NCBI RefSeq assembly: GCF_004005935.1
Contig: NZ_SACQ01000006.1
Coordinates: 1 to 64,000, forward strand
DNA length: 64,000 nt
Direction: 5' to 3'
DNA from: Neptunomonas marina
GTDB taxonomy: Bacteria; Pseudomonadota; Gammaproteobacteria; Pseudomonadales; Balneatricaceae
Both the position numbers and the translations under genes were made by a program. Under the pieces are notes generated by a model, which saw nothing but the letters and a program-made list of their open reading frames with translations, did not search any database and was not told where the DNA came from. Below are positions 55,209 to 64,000 of the stretch, in pieces. Position 1 is the stretch's first letter; each line of letters starts with the position of its first letter.

Positions 55209-57329
55209 TTATTGGTCGAAGAAGTCGTAGTTCATCTCTTCAGCAGGGGGCTGTAAGTAGTAGCCTTGAATGAGGCCGACCCCTGTTTTCCACAAACTGC
55301 TCATCACTTTAGGGCTCTCAACATGTGGAGCGATGGTGATTTTGCCCTGTGCCTTTAGGTCTTCTACCATCTCAATGAAGCTCTCGTCGCTGGTATGGTT
55401 GGCCAGGTCTTGTACATAAGAGCCGTCTATTTTTACGTAGTCTGTTGGGATCTGGCGCAGCACTTGGCGGGCATTGCTGGAGGCGCCATGGTGTTTGACG
55501 CAAACCAAGCAATGCAGCTCTTTTAAGCCGTCAGCGAAGGCTTGGGCATTAAGCATGTTACTTGAGCATTCGCTTTCACTCATTTGGAAGACTAAGTGAT
55601 CGGCTGGAATACGGTACTCTCGCAACGTATCAGACAACCAAGGCAATATGCTTTCATCGCGCCATGTTTGGCTGGAGATATTTAAGAACAAGCGGTGCTT
55701 CGCGCCTTTCTTAATTTCATTGCGCAGATTGCGAATACTCTTCTTAATCACCCAGCGGTCGAGTGTTGAGGTGAGGTCGCCAATCTCCATGGTACTCATG
55801 AAGGTATCTGGGGTGATCTCTTTCTGATCATCATCCAGCATTCGTACGAGGGCTTCGTAGTGGCAGACTTTACTGTTATATGACAGCGGTACAATGGGCT
55901 GGAAGAGCAGCTTAAGCTGGTCGTTCTCAACGGCTAAGCGCAGAGCTTCTACCGCTTTGGCGTGATCTTCGTCGCTAGGCTCTTTCTCTGGCACGAAGAG
56001 TAAAACCGCGTTGCCAGGGCCCTGCTTCGAGCCTGCATTTTCTGCCGCGGACTGTGCTCGTTCAATTAATTCCGATGAGCCTGGCGTAGCGTCGTTAATG
56101 CTAGCGACACCAATAGAGCAGGTGGTTTTAATGGCATTGTCGGCAAACTCTGTACTTTCAATCGCCGCGCGCAGTGTTTCGGCAAAGGCGACCGCTTTAT
56201 CAGGGCTTGGGTCATGGAAAATGACGCCAAAGGTTGAGTCGCTGATACGGCCTTTGATGTGTACTGGGTTGAGCTTCGCCTTGAGGATATCAGCGATGTC
56301 GCGAGCCATGTGGTCACAGGTATCTGCACCATGTGTTGCGCGAATAGCATCGTAATTATCGATACTAATAAGGAAGAAGTTACAATCGTTCCCGCCGCTA
56401 AGAGCGAGCTGTGTTGTTTCATCTAAACGGCGTGTTAAAAATGCAGTGTTATATAGACCGGTAATGGGGTCGTGCTCTGTAAAGCCTTTCAAGCTCGCCT
56501 GTGAACTCTCCGCCCGCACTGTAAATTGGATACAAGGGTTGCCTTGGTAGACACTCTCTTGGATCTCGATATTGGCAGTGAAGTTTGAGTTATCAGCACG
56601 GCGACCGGTCAGTTGAAACATTAGATCTTTGAGGTTTTCCGTCGCGAAAGTTTGTACCTGTTCGCGCAGCTCCTCCTTATCTTCTTGAACAAAAAAGTGC
56701 TCCAGACCGCGCCCTTGTATACGCTCGGCATTATCGTAGCCGTAGAGGTTTGCAAATGCCGTATTGGCAAGTAGCAGCTGTTTGGAGTCAAAGTAAGCTA
56801 TCGCGAGCGTGGAGCGTTCCATCAACAGCTGGACTCGTTTTTCCATTTCAACGAGAAGTGACTCTGCTTGACGCATTCGGCGGCGATTTTCTAAGTGCTC
56901 TAGCTCGCGACGAATCGTAATTAACAGCAGTTCCTTTTCTTCTAAAGGCACAACGGCCTGCATTTGCCCTTTAAGTCCTTGAAGAAGAGATAGGCTATCG
57001 GCATGCGGTACTAGCTGAATAACAGGAATGTCTTTATCCAGACGTTTGAGCTGGTGCATCGCTTGCTTAGCGGTAAATGTTTGGCGCTCGGACGAGCAAA
57101 CGATCAGGTCCCACGAGCGTTCGGTAAGGGCGTTGATAAACTCAGCTTCAGAGTTTATCTGGCGTCCTCTAGGTGCCAGTAAAGCACCGCGAAGCAGTGA
57201 GATAATCGGGTCTGTTTCTTCAGGATTTAGCCCTAAGAACAGAAGGTGGACATTTTTACGGAGACGTTGTTTTCTGCGATTTGATAAGCGCTGTAGTAGC
57301 GCGTCAGATGTCGTTATTGCTTCTTCCAT
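55209..57329 (-). CDS. FimX-like REC-PAS-GGDEF-EAL protein with degenerate catalytic motifs
   Basis: This 706-residue protein has a receiver-like domain (about 26-140) in which the phospho-acceptor position is Ser (DLIVCSS), PAS (about 165-275), GGDEF-type (about 285-445, signature replaced by RISDS at 361-365) and EAL (about 465-700). The EAL domain keeps EAL at 492-494 but has KHHGAS in place of DDFGTG, so hydrolysis is unlikely. This is the layout of P. aeruginosa FimX, a c-di-GMP effector for type IV pilus assembly; the same role is inference. ATG 57329 has AGGGGAAGC upstream. Confidence 0.87.
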   Translation of the reverse strand: MEEAITTSDALLQRLSNRRKQRLRKNVHLLFLGLNPEETDPIISLLRGALLAPRGRQINSEAEFINALTERSWDLIVCSSERQTFTAKQAMHQLKRLDKDIPVIQLVPHADSLSLLQGLKGQMQAVVPLEEKELLLITIRRELEHLENRRRMRQAESLLVEMEKRVQLLMERSTLAIAYFDSKQLLLANTAFANLYGYDNAERIQGRGLEHFFVQEDKEELREQVQTFATENLKDLMFQLTGRRADNSNFTANIEIQESVYQGNPCIQFTVRAESSQASLKGFTEHDPITGLYNTAFLTRRLDETTQLALSGGNDCNFFLISIDNYDAIRATHGADTCDHMARDIADILKAKLNPVHIKGRISDSTFGVIFHDPSPDKAVAFAETLRAAIESTEFADNAIKTTCSIGVASINDATPGSSELIERAQSAAENAGSKQGPGNAVLLFVPEKEPSDEDHAKAVEALRLAVENDQLKLLFQPIVPLSYNSKVCHYEALVRMLDDDQKEITPDTFMSTMEIGDLTSTLDRWVIKKSIRNLRNEIKKGAKHRLFLNISSQTWRDESILPWLSDTLREYRIPADHLVFQMSESECSSNMLNAQAFADGLKELHCLVCVKHHGASSNARQVLRQIPTDYVKIDGSYVQDLANHTSDESFIEMVEDLKAQGKITIAPHVESPKVMSSLWKTGVGLIQGYYLQPPAEEMNYDFFDQ

Positions 57330-57457
57330 CAAGCTTCCCCTTAAGCCAATCCACCGCTCAAACGAACGTCAGTAAAACACTATAAGTGTAACGGGTTTAG
57401 GGAAAAGTTACAGGGAAAATAAACGGTCGTTTTAGGCGACAATGGTAAGCACAAAGA

Positions 57458-57532
57458 TGGCAGGGGTAGCTGGATTCGAACCAACGCATGACGGGATCAA
57501 AACCCGTTGCCTTACCGCTTGGCTATACCCCT
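57458..57532 (-). tRNA. tRNA-Gln (anticodon TTG), copy 1
   Basis: This 75-nt tRNA has acceptor AGGGGTA with TACCCCT, anticodon loop TTTTGAT and encoded CCA. It is identical to the copies at 57647 and 61376. Confidence 0.95.
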
Positions 57533-57543
57533 GTATCTGTAAA

Positions 57544-57620
57544 TGGTGGCAATGGCGGGACTCGAACCTGCGACCCACGCATTATGAATGCGTTGCTCTA
57601 ACCAACTGAGCTACATTGCC
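57544..57620 (-). tRNA. tRNA-Met (anticodon CAT, elongator), copy 1
   Basis: This 77-nt tRNA has acceptor GGCAATG with CATTGCC, anticodon loop TTCATAA and encoded CCA. The fully paired first base pair (G-C) marks it as elongator rather than initiator type. It is identical to the copy at 57734. Confidence 0.93.
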
Positions 57621-57646
57621 AACATAGTGTGCAAGCGTTTGAGAGA

Positions 57647-57721
57647 TGGCAGGGGTAGCTGGATTCGAACCAACGCATGACGGGATCAAAACCCGTTGCC
57701 TTACCGCTTGGCTATACCCCT
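57647..57721 (-). tRNA. tRNA-Gln (anticodon TTG), copy 2
   Basis: The sequence is identical to copy 1. It is part of a tandem Gln-Met duplication with a period of about 190 bp. Confidence 0.95.
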
Positions 57722-57733
57722 GTATCTTTCAAA

Positions 57734-57810
57734 TGGTGGCAATGGCGGGACTCGAACCTGCGACCCACGCATTATGAATGCGTTGCTCTAACCAACTGAG
57801 CTACATTGCC
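57734..57810 (-). tRNA. tRNA-Met (anticodon CAT, elongator), copy 2
   Basis: The sequence is identical to copy 1. It is the first gene of the four-tRNA transcript. Confidence 0.93.
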
Positions 57811-57830
57811 GCGCTGCATTTGAGGCGCGT

Positions 57831-57859
57831 ATTATTCTCTTTATTCTTTTTTATGTCAA
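57831..57859 (-). promoter_or_regulatory. Sigma-70 promoter of the Met-Gln-Met-Gln tRNA operon
   Basis: On the minus strand a perfect TTGACA, a 17-bp spacer and AATAAT (5 of 6) are followed by a GC-rich discriminator (ACGCGCC). It ends about 20 bp before the first tRNA-Met. Confidence 0.8.
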
Positions 57860-57893
57860 CCCGTTAAGGGAAAGTTTTCGCATCGATAGGCGA

Positions 57894-57923
57894 TAAAAAA
57901 GCCGGCTTAATATGCCGGCTTTT
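57894..57923 (-). terminator. Terminator of ychF
   Basis: A GCCGGC stem extended by A/T pairs (AAAAGCCGGC with GCCGGCTTTT) and a 7-base loop is followed on the minus strand by a T run. Confidence 0.9.
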
Positions 57924-57937
57924 CAATAGCTTAGATT

Positions 57938-59029
57938 TTACACATTGAAGCGGAAGTGGACTACATCGCCATCTTGAACGATATATTCCTTGCCCTCTAG
58001 ACGCCATTTTCCGGCATCTTTCGCACCTTGCTCACCGTTGTATTCGATATAGTCGTTATAAGCGATAACTTCTGCGCGGATGAAGCCTTTCTCGAAGTCC
58101 GTGTGAATGACACCCGCTGCATTTGGAGCAGTGGCACCGATACGCACAGTCCAAGCACGTACCTCTTTTACACCTGCGGTGAAGTAGGTTTGCAGGCCGA
58201 GGAGGTCATATCCTGCACGAATAACGCGGTCAAGGCCTGCTTCTTCCATGCCGAGGTCTTCTAGGAATTCAGTGCGCTCTTCGTCATCTAGTTCGGCGAT
58301 TTCTGCTTCCAGCTTGTTGCAGATTGCCACTAACTCTGCGCCTTCGCTGGCTGCTAGCTCGCGTACTTTATCTAGGTGAGGATTGTCTTCAAAGCCATCT
58401 TCATCCACATTGGCGATATACATCGTTGGCTTGATCGTCAGCAGGTGGAATGTCTTCACAGTCTTTAGGTCATCAGCGTCAAAGCCGATTGAGCGCGCCG
58501 GCTGCCCCTCTTCAAGGTGAGGAATCAAGCGCTCAAGGAGCTCTTTGGCTTTGATGGCGTCTTTGTCTCCACCTTTTGCTTGCTTCTGCAAACGCTGTAG
58601 CTGCTTCTCACAAGACTCTAGATCCGCTAAAGCAAGCTCTAGGTTGATCGTCTCGATATCAGAAATAGGGTCGATGCGGTTAGCAACGTGGATAACGTTT
58701 TCATTTTCAAAGCAACGCACCACGTGTGCGATTGCATCCGTTTCACGGATGTTCGCCAAGAATTTGTTACCAAGGCCTTCACCTTTTGAGGCACCAGCTA
58801 CCAAGCCTGCGATATCCACAAACTCCATCGTCGTAGGGATGACGCGCTCTGGGTTCACGATTGCGGATAGTTTATCCAAGCGAGGATCTGGCATCGGTAC
58901 CACACCGGAGTTTGGCTCGATCGTACAGAAAGGGAAGTTTTCTGCATCGATGCCTGCCTTAGTCAGTGCATTAAATAGCGTTGATTTACCAACGTTAGGA
59001 AGCCCAACGATACCGCATTTAAAACCCAT
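57938..59029 (-). CDS. ychF: Ribosome-binding ATPase YchF (Obg family)
   Basis: YchF is an Obg-family P-loop protein that prefers ATP and binds ribosomes. The 363-residue protein starts [23 protein letters not shown]. It has [17 protein letters not shown] (G3) and NVDE in the G4 position in place of NKxD, the change associated with ATP preference. A helical hairpin (about 130-170) and a C-terminal TGS domain ending [10 protein letters not shown] follow. It sits downstream of pth, the conserved pair. Confidence 0.97.
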   Translation of the reverse strand: MGFKCGIVGLPNVGKSTLFNALTKAGIDAENFPFCTIEPNSGVVPMPDPRLDKLSAIVNPERVIPTTMEFVDIAGLVAGASKGEGLGNKFLANIRETDAIAHVVRCFENENVIHVANRIDPISDIETINLELALADLESCEKQLQRLQKQAKGGDKDAIKAKELLERLIPHLEEGQPARSIGFDADDLKTVKTFHLLTIKPTMYIANVDEDGFEDNPHLDKVRELAASEGAELVAICNKLEAEIAELDDEERTEFLEDLGMEEAGLDRVIRAGYDLLGLQTYFTAGVKEVRAWTVRIGATAPNAAGVIHTDFEKGFIRAEVIAYNDYIEYNGEQGAKDAGKWRLEGKEYIVQDGDVVHFRFNV

Positions 59030-59042
59030 AGTATGGTTACCT

Positions 59043-59630
59043 TTAGCCTTTAAAACTGTGAAGTTTGTTCATCGCTTTTGCCCAGTCACCTGAAAGCGCC
59101 AGTGGCAGGTGGTGCAGTGCTTCGTCTGTTGCCGCCTGAGTTTTGGTGTACTCGCTAGAGGGGGCTTTCTTGAGCACGAAATTAGCAACCTCGCTTGCGT
59201 GGCCGGGGTGGCCAATACCGAGGCGTAAGCGGTAAAACTGTTTGTTATTACCCAGCTTGCTGATGATATCTCGCAGGCCGTTATGGCCGCCGTGCCCGCC
59301 GCCTTGCTTGAAGCGTGCAATGCCCGGAGGGAGGTCTAGCTCATCATGAGCGACCAAGATCTGCTCTGCTGGGATTTTGAAAAAATTAGCTAGTGCAGCT
59401 ACCGATTGACCACTGAGATTCATATAAGTCGTGGGAATGAGTAGATGCACTGGTTGGGAGTCGATCAGGGTTTTGGTGTACAAACCAAAGTACTTTTTCT
59501 CTGGCTGTAAAACTGCATTTTGTCGAGCAGCTAGCTGCTCGACAAAATCAGCCCCAGCATTATGGCGCGTATTCATATATTGGCTACCTGGATTGCCCAG
59601 ACCAACAATCAATTGAATCGAGTCTTTCAT
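59043..59630 (-). CDS. pth: Peptidyl-tRNA hydrolase
   Basis: Pth frees tRNAs from drop-off peptidyl-tRNA. The 195-residue protein has [21 protein letters not shown] (containing the catalytic His), [20 protein letters not shown] and [13 protein letters not shown]. It lies between rplY (23 bp upstream) and ychF (13 bp downstream). Confidence 0.97.
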   Translation of the reverse strand: MKDSIQLIVGLGNPGSQYMNTRHNAGADFVEQLAARQNAVLQPEKKYFGLYTKTLIDSQPVHLLIPTTYMNLSGQSVAALANFFKIPAEQILVAHDELDLPPGIARFKQGGGHGGHNGLRDIISKLGNNKQFYRLRLGIGHPGHASEVANFVLKKAPSSEYTKTQAATDEALHHLPLALSGDWAKAMNKLHSFKG

Positions 59631-59653
59631 GCTGGGAAACGTCCTAAAACGTC

Positions 59654-60247
59654 TTACTTCTTCGCGCCACGTGGCGAGTATACGTAACCGATACCTTGGT
59701 CATGGTCAGCGCCACGACGTAGAGCAGCGATTTCAACGCCTTCTGGTGTTTCGATGTCAGACAAGTGCATGATCTGACCTGCTTCTACAGCAGAAAGGTC
59801 TACTGTTAGAGTTTCAGGCAGGTTCTCTGGCAAACAAAGAACTTCAACAACGTTAGCTTCAACAGCGAACTTAGCCGCAGCTTTTGCAACTGCAGATTGT
59901 TCGAAGTTAACGAATTGTAGAGGAACAGAGATGCTGATCTTGTTGGACTTAGTGATGCGCTGGAAATCAGCGTGCAGCACTTGGTTTTTTGCTGGGTGGC
60001 GTTGTAGGTCTTTGATGATAACCTGATCTTCGCTGTCACCGTTTTTCAGTGTCAGGATAGAAGAGAAGAACTTCTCGTCTTCGATCAGTTTAACCAGTTC
60101 GCGGTTCTGCATAGAGATCGCAACAGGCTTCTTGCGCTTGTCACCACCGTATACAACACCAGGAACTAGGCCTTCACGACGCAGGCGGCGGCTCGCACCT
60201 TTCCCCTGATCTTCGCGGGCAACAGTATTTACAACAAATTTAGACAT
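59654..60247 (-). CDS. rplY: 50S ribosomal protein L25, long (Ctc/TL5) form
   Basis: L25 binds 5S rRNA. The 197-residue protein has the N-terminal L25 beta-barrel (about 1-92, with [20 protein letters not shown]) and the C-terminal TL5/Ctc domain (about 95-180) absent from the E. coli 94-residue form. ATG 60247 is chosen by the [11 protein letters not shown] start with GGTAAGAAA upstream. It is downstream of prs, as in pseudomonads. Confidence 0.96.
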   Translation of the reverse strand: MSKFVVNTVAREDQGKGASRRLRREGLVPGVVYGGDKRKKPVAISMQNRELVKLIEDEKFFSSILTLKNGDSEDQVIIKDLQRHPAKNQVLHADFQRITKSNKISISVPLQFVNFEQSAVAKAAAKFAVEANVVEVLCLPENLPETLTVDLSAVEAGQIMHLSDIETPEGVEIAALRRGADHDQGIGYVYSPRGAKK

Positions 60248-60365
60248 TTTTCTTACCTTTAATAAATAAAACTGCAAAACCCCGCGACCAGGATTTTACA
60301 GTATTTTGAAAAAGCTCAACAAAGTTGAGCTGATATGTGCCTTTGCAGGCTACAGCGCGTTGTTC

Positions 60366-61307
60366 TTAGCGGAACATCGCACTGATAGATTCTTCATTGC
60401 AGACGCGACGGACCGCTTCTGCCAGCATCGGTGCCAGCGTTAGCTGACGAATTTTGCTGCACTCTTTTGCTTGTGGTGATAGCGGAATCGTATCCGTAAC
60501 AACCAGCTCATCAAGCTGTGACGATGTAATGTTATTGATCGCTGGGCCAGAAAGTACGGGGTGCGTTGCATATGCAACAACGCGAGCTGCGCCGTTATCT
60601 TTGAGCGCTTGAGCGGCTTTGCAAAGCGTACCAGCTGTATCGCACATGTCATCAACCAGCAAGCAAGTACGGTCTTGTACATCACCGATGATGTTCATTA
60701 CTTGTGATTCGTTGGCGCGTTCGCGGCGCTTATCGATGATCGCAAGGTCAGTGTCTAGCTGTTTTGCAACAGCACGTGCACGTACAACACCGCCAACATC
60801 AGGAGAAACAACAATCGTGTTCTCGTACTGTTGATCGACGATATCATCTAAAAGAACAGGAGAGCCGTAAACGTTGTCTACTGGCACCGAGAAGAAGCCT
60901 TGAATTTGGTCAGCGTGCAGGTCAACGGTCAGTACGCGGTCGACGCCAACGGCAGTCATCATATCTGCAACCACTTTGGCACTGATCGCAACACGAGCAG
61001 AACGTGGGCGGCGGTCTTGGCGCGCATAGCCAAAGTAAGGAACAACAGCAGTGATACGCGCAGCAGATGCTCGGCGCAGCGCGTCTGCAAGAACGATAAG
61101 TTCCATTAGGTTGTCGTTAGTAGGTGCGCATGTTGGCTGGATGATGAAAACATCCTTGCCCCGTACGTTCTCTTGAATTTCGATACTCACTTCGCCATCG
61201 CTAAAGCGAGCAACATGGGCTTTACCCATCGGAATATCAAGACGTTCGACGACTTTCAGAGCCAGCTCTGGGTTCGCATTGCCAGTGAAAACCATCATTT
61301 TGGACAT
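60366..61307 (-). CDS. prs: Ribose-phosphate pyrophosphokinase
   Basis: Prs makes PRPP from ribose 5-phosphate and ATP, for nucleotides, His and Trp. The 313-residue protein has [60 protein letters not shown] and the PRPP loop [15 protein letters not shown] 61307 ([15 protein letters not shown]) is chosen by family alignment with GAGAAGGTG upstream. It lies directly after a tRNA-Gln gene, with which it may share a transcript. Confidence 0.97.
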   Translation of the reverse strand: MSKMMVFTGNANPELALKVVERLDIPMGKAHVARFSDGEVSIEIQENVRGKDVFIIQPTCAPTNDNLMELIVLADALRRASAARITAVVPYFGYARQDRRPRSARVAISAKVVADMMTAVGVDRVLTVDLHADQIQGFFSVPVDNVYGSPVLLDDIVDQQYENTIVVSPDVGGVVRARAVAKQLDTDLAIIDKRRERANESQVMNIIGDVQDRTCLLVDDMCDTAGTLCKAAQALKDNGAARVVAYATHPVLSGPAINNITSSQLDELVVTDTIPLSPQAKECSKIRQLTLAPMLAEAVRRVCNEESISAMFR

Positions 61308-61375
61308 GGTGAGCACCTTCTCGGATTGTTCGGCATTGGGGTTCATGTTCGACTGGGAGTTCATCGTTGATTATA

Positions 61376-61450
61376 TGGCAGGGGTAGCTGGATTCGAACC
61401 AACGCATGACGGGATCAAAACCCGTTGCCTTACCGCTTGGCTATACCCCT
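61376..61450 (-). tRNA. tRNA-Gln (anticodon TTG), copy 3
   Basis: This 75-nt tRNA is identical to the copies at 57458 and 57647. It is 68 bp upstream of the prs ATG, the usual pseudomonad position. Confidence 0.95.
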
Positions 61451-61492
61451 GTATATCCTCTGGAAGGTCTATCTCCCAAAAAAGAGGCCCGT

Positions 61493-61521
61493 ATTCTCTT
61501 AAAAAGTGGTCAATTGGTCAA
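61493..61521 (-). promoter_or_regulatory. Sigma-70 promoter of tRNA-Gln (and perhaps prs)
   Basis: On the minus strand TTGACC, a 17-bp spacer and GAGAAT (4 of 6) are followed by ACGGGCC, a GC-rich discriminator. The start would fall about 35 bp before the tRNA. Confidence 0.6.
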
Positions 61522-61547
61522 GTTAAAATCGCCATTGCGGCGCAGTG

Positions 61548-62162
61548 TCAGAGACCTTTTTGCCAGTTTCTCACGAGAAGGGTTAATTTTAGCTCATCCC
61601 GCGTGAGAACAACTTTGGTTGGAAGCTTTAACTGGCCGTTGTCGACATAGTTGCGGTATTGAATATGCCAGCCATTTTGGTCCAACTCCGCTAGCCCTTG
61701 GCTATTAAACTTAGCTTGGTAGCTCGACTCCGGTGCAGGCGCTCCTTTTACCCAGTAACGCGCGGCTTGTACGGGGAACTCCCAGCCAAACTGGTATGCC
61801 AGCAACTCCTCAGGAGAACCGGCCGAGATAGGCTGTTGGCCCGACACTTCAAGCGTTGCGTCGCGGCGGCTACCAGAGATGGTCGCGCCTTGGCCAAAAG
61901 GGCCTGCGAGTGTGATATTGAAGCGGTCTTGTTGCTGCTTCCAACTGACACCTGCAGACGCGCTATCATCCGCTGTGCGAATACCTATTTTTCCCTGTAA
62001 AGCCCAGCTCTCCAGTGCTAACAACTGATCATACTGTTGCTGCCAGCCCGGTGGCGGAGCGCTGACACTAGGCTCCACGACTTGCGGTGGTGCCGAGCTA
62101 CATCCTGCAAAAACGGTGGCGACTAAAAGGGTACCGATGACTCGTGTAAGCGAAAATTTCAT
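61548..62162 (-). CDS. lolB: Outer-membrane lipoprotein insertase LolB
   Basis: LolB accepts lipoproteins from LolA and inserts them in the outer membrane. The 204-residue protein has a lipobox (VFAGCSS, lipid Cys about 20), then W.LQGKIGIRT, the GPFG.GA.I.G motif and the closing LKLTLLVRNW. Its ATG overlaps the TPR gene stop by 4 bp. Unusually, ispE does not follow. Confidence 0.95.
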   Translation of the reverse strand: MKFSLTRVIGTLLVATVFAGCSSAPPQVVEPSVSAPPPGWQQQYDQLLALESWALQGKIGIRTADDSASAGVSWKQQQDRFNITLAGPFGQGATISGSRRDATLEVSGQQPISAGSPEELLAYQFGWEFPVQAARYWVKGAPAPESSYQAKFNSQGLAELDQNGWHIQYRNYVDNGQLKLPTKVVLTRDELKLTLLVRNWQKGL

Positions 62163-63865
62163 GATGCTAATAATTCCTTCGCTTCCTCTAGATGGCTGCT
62201 ATCGGGGAACTGTGCTTGTAACTTGTTATAGAGTTGTTGCGCAGCCTCATGCTCTTCTAGTGCGATGAGCACCACGACAAGATGCCCGCCGACTTCTGGG
62301 TCTTCTAAGATGCCGAACGCTTTTTCTAAATATTGGCGGGCTTCTTGGTAGCGACCTAGCTTGTAGAGGATCCAGCCATAAGAGTCGATCACAGCCGGGT
62401 CATCTGGCTTCAAAACGATAGCGCGGTCAAGCAGCGCAAAGGCTTCGTCGTAACGCTCTGTGTAGATGGTTAGGGTGTAACCCAAAGCATTTAACGCCGA
62501 TGCATTATCTGGATCCTGTGCGAGCACAAGGCGAAACTCTTTTTCGGTCGTTGAGAACTCTTCAGGGGGCCTGAGCATAGCGCGCGCGTAGACGAGAGTC
62601 GGGTTTTGGCTGTAAGTGCTGAGGCCTTTATCGAGTACGTTAATTGCGCCCTGTTTGTCGCCGCGTGTACGCAGCCAATCAGCATGCAGGTTGTAAAGGT
62701 CTGGTGCTAATTCAGGATGACGCTTAATGGCGTTATTGATAGCGTTGGCGACATCATCACGTCGTTGAATTGAGGTTTGCAAGGCAAGGGCTCGGCCGTA
62801 TGCCTGCATGATATTGTTGCCCTCGGCTGTCGCGGTGTAGTACGCCAGCGCAGTCTCTTTTTGGTCGCGCTGTTCAGCTATTAGACCAAGATAGAAATTA
62901 AGGTCAGAGCGCTCTTTTTGCGCCTGGAGTGCTTTGAGCAGCTCCTCGCTCTGTTCAAGTTGGCCGTGATCTAAAGCCAGTAGTGCGATGTAAAGCTGTA
63001 GTTGATCATCTTCGGGGAACTGGGCAATCAGCTTTGCTCCCTTCGCGGCGGCTTCTTTGTTCCGCTCTGCTGCATACAGCACTTGCATCTCAGAGAGCAG
63101 CACCTGTTTGTTGCGCGGTGCTCGTTTCTTGACCGGTTTGAGCGTGACGAGTGCTTCATCAAAGCGTTTCATTTCGCGTTGCAGATCGGCTTTACGCAAG
63201 TACGCGTCGTAGTTACTTGGGTTGTAACGAATCGCTTTCGAAAAGCTGGCAAGGGCGTCATCGTTGCGGGCTAATTTTTGCTGTAGCAGGCCACTGGTCA
63301 TCCAAAGGTCGGCCCGCTCGGGGTTATCGCGCAATAGCTCGCTGATCTCGTTTAAGTACCCCTTCGCTGTATCGTTTGGCAGGCGCGGGGCTTGGGCGTT
63401 GATCAGCAGTAATATACGTTGGCTTTGGCGTGTTAGAGCTTTGCGAATATAGGGCTGAGCGGCTTCAAACTGGCGCTCGTGAAGCAGGATGCTCGCCATG
63501 ATCTCAAATGGCTCTAAGTTGTCAGGCTCGTACTTGATCCAAATATCAGCGGCTTTTTGGAGCGCAACCTGATCTTTGTTGTACTGAGCGATGCGCACAG
63601 CACGTCTTATGACTGCTGGGTCGCCTGTCAGCTCTGCTTGTTTTAAATATTTCTCTTGTGCCAGATCGAAGCGTTTTTGGTGCCCAGCAATCTCTGCGGT
63701 CAGGATATCGAACAGGGTTTCGCGGTTTAGCTCCCCCTCTTTGTATACGACAGGCTCCGGCTCAGGTGCAGCGGGAACTAGACTCGTCATCGGGCCACTG
63801 CAGCCAGCGAGAAGCGTACCTGATATCAACAGTGGGATATAAACTTTAAACACGATGGATTTCAT
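62159..63865 (-). CDS. TPR-repeat lipoprotein
   Basis: This 568-residue protein has a lipoprotein signal (SGTLLAGCSG, lipid Cys about 21), a short Pro/Glu linker, then about 12-14 tetratricopeptide-like repeats. Clear examples are DDALASFSKAIRYNPSNYDAYL and LLDRAIVLKPDDPAVIDSYGW. The same TPR gene precedes lolB in pseudomonads. It probably serves as an envelope scaffold; the partner is unknown. ATG 63865 gives the lipoprotein signal. The window ends 135 bp upstream, where divergent hemA would be expected by synteny. Confidence 0.88.
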   Translation of the reverse strand: MKSIVFKVYIPLLISGTLLAGCSGPMTSLVPAAPEPEPVVYKEGELNRETLFDILTAEIAGHQKRFDLAQEKYLKQAELTGDPAVIRRAVRIAQYNKDQVALQKAADIWIKYEPDNLEPFEIMASILLHERQFEAAQPYIRKALTRQSQRILLLINAQAPRLPNDTAKGYLNEISELLRDNPERADLWMTSGLLQQKLARNDDALASFSKAIRYNPSNYDAYLRKADLQREMKRFDEALVTLKPVKKRAPRNKQVLLSEMQVLYAAERNKEAAAKGAKLIAQFPEDDQLQLYIALLALDHGQLEQSEELLKALQAQKERSDLNFYLGLIAEQRDQKETALAYYTATAEGNNIMQAYGRALALQTSIQRRDDVANAINNAIKRHPELAPDLYNLHADWLRTRGDKQGAINVLDKGLSTYSQNPTLVYARAMLRPPEEFSTTEKEFRLVLAQDPDNASALNALGYTLTIYTERYDEAFALLDRAIVLKPDDPAVIDSYGWILYKLGRYQEARQYLEKAFGILEDPEVGGHLVVVLIALEEHEAAQQLYNKLQAQFPDSSHLEEAKELLAS

Positions 63866-64000
63866 CCTAGAAAACGACTCTTTGGTACCAATATAGAGGA
63901 GGCGTGACAGGCTTGTCACCGCCTAAACTATGGAAAGTTAGTGTAACCGCGACTGAATTGGTTCAAATTAGTTTATCAGTACTATTGGCGGTTTTTCGTT

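Overview
The window is a stretch of chromosome from a gammaproteobacterium. Gene order points to a marine Oceanospirillales/Pseudomonadales-type organism: nrdR-ribD-ribE-ribBA-ribH-nusB-thiL-pgpA, queA-tgt-yajC-secD-secF, ychF-pth-rplY-prs-tRNA-Gln-lolB, radA next to a PA4608-type PilZ gene, and sodium-type pomAB stator genes. The exact genus cannot be fixed from sequence reading alone. Most of the window is housekeeping core.

Layout. 1-140: 3' end of a 5S rRNA and its terminator. 200-10.8 kb: AraC and LysR regulators, hemE, a thioesterase, metY, radA, a mapZ-like PilZ gene, ettA, an anchored glutaredoxin and glyA. 10.8-20.2 kb: the riboflavin operon with nusB, thiL and pgpA, a two-component system with two small exported proteins, and a stand-alone ribA. 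20.3-27.9 kb: an envelope region with a low-complexity lipoprotein and a five-gene operon (lpoB, ycfL, a COG3014-like protein, a three-repeat CsgG/FlgT-like protein and a one-repeat relative). 28.1-31 kb: dxs-ispA-xseB. 31-33 kb: pomAB behind a sigma-28-like promoter. 33-36 kb: cytochrome c5 and small membrane or periplasmic proteins. 36.3-40.4 kb: a sensor kinase coupled to a REC-DUF3369-GGDEF-EAL regulator. 43.9-53.3 kb: queA-tgt-yajC-secDF, rnr, serB. 53.3-55.2 kb: an AT-rich orphan region. 55.2-57.3 kb: a FimX-like c-di-GMP protein. 57.4-63.9 kb: tRNA-Gln/Met repeats, ychF, pth, rplY, prs, tRNA-Gln, lolB and a TPR lipoprotein.

The most interesting part is a 2.9-kb island at 40.8-43.76 kb. 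It is inserted in the 3' end of a tRNA-Leu(CAA) gene and bounded by perfect 58-bp direct repeats. It carries a decayed integrase tail and a tight three-gene operon: a Panacea/DUF4065 protein, a protein with class III nucleotide-cyclase-like motifs, and a two-helix membrane protein. Panacea domains are antitoxins in known systems, and cyclase plus membrane effector is the logic of Pycsar/CBASS defence. The combination is therefore a good candidate for an undescribed defence or toxin-antitoxin module; this is inference. The second novelty is the CsgG/LpoB/FlgT-fold operon, where the 894-residue protein repeats one architecture three times without a lipid anchor.

The genes combine into recognisable themes: riboflavin synthesis (a RibBA whose A half looks dead, rescued by a separate RibA), isoprenoid precursor synthesis (a shortened Dxs, and ispE missing from its usual lolB-prs slot), motility, and c-di-GMP control (PilZ, EAL and FimX-like proteins).
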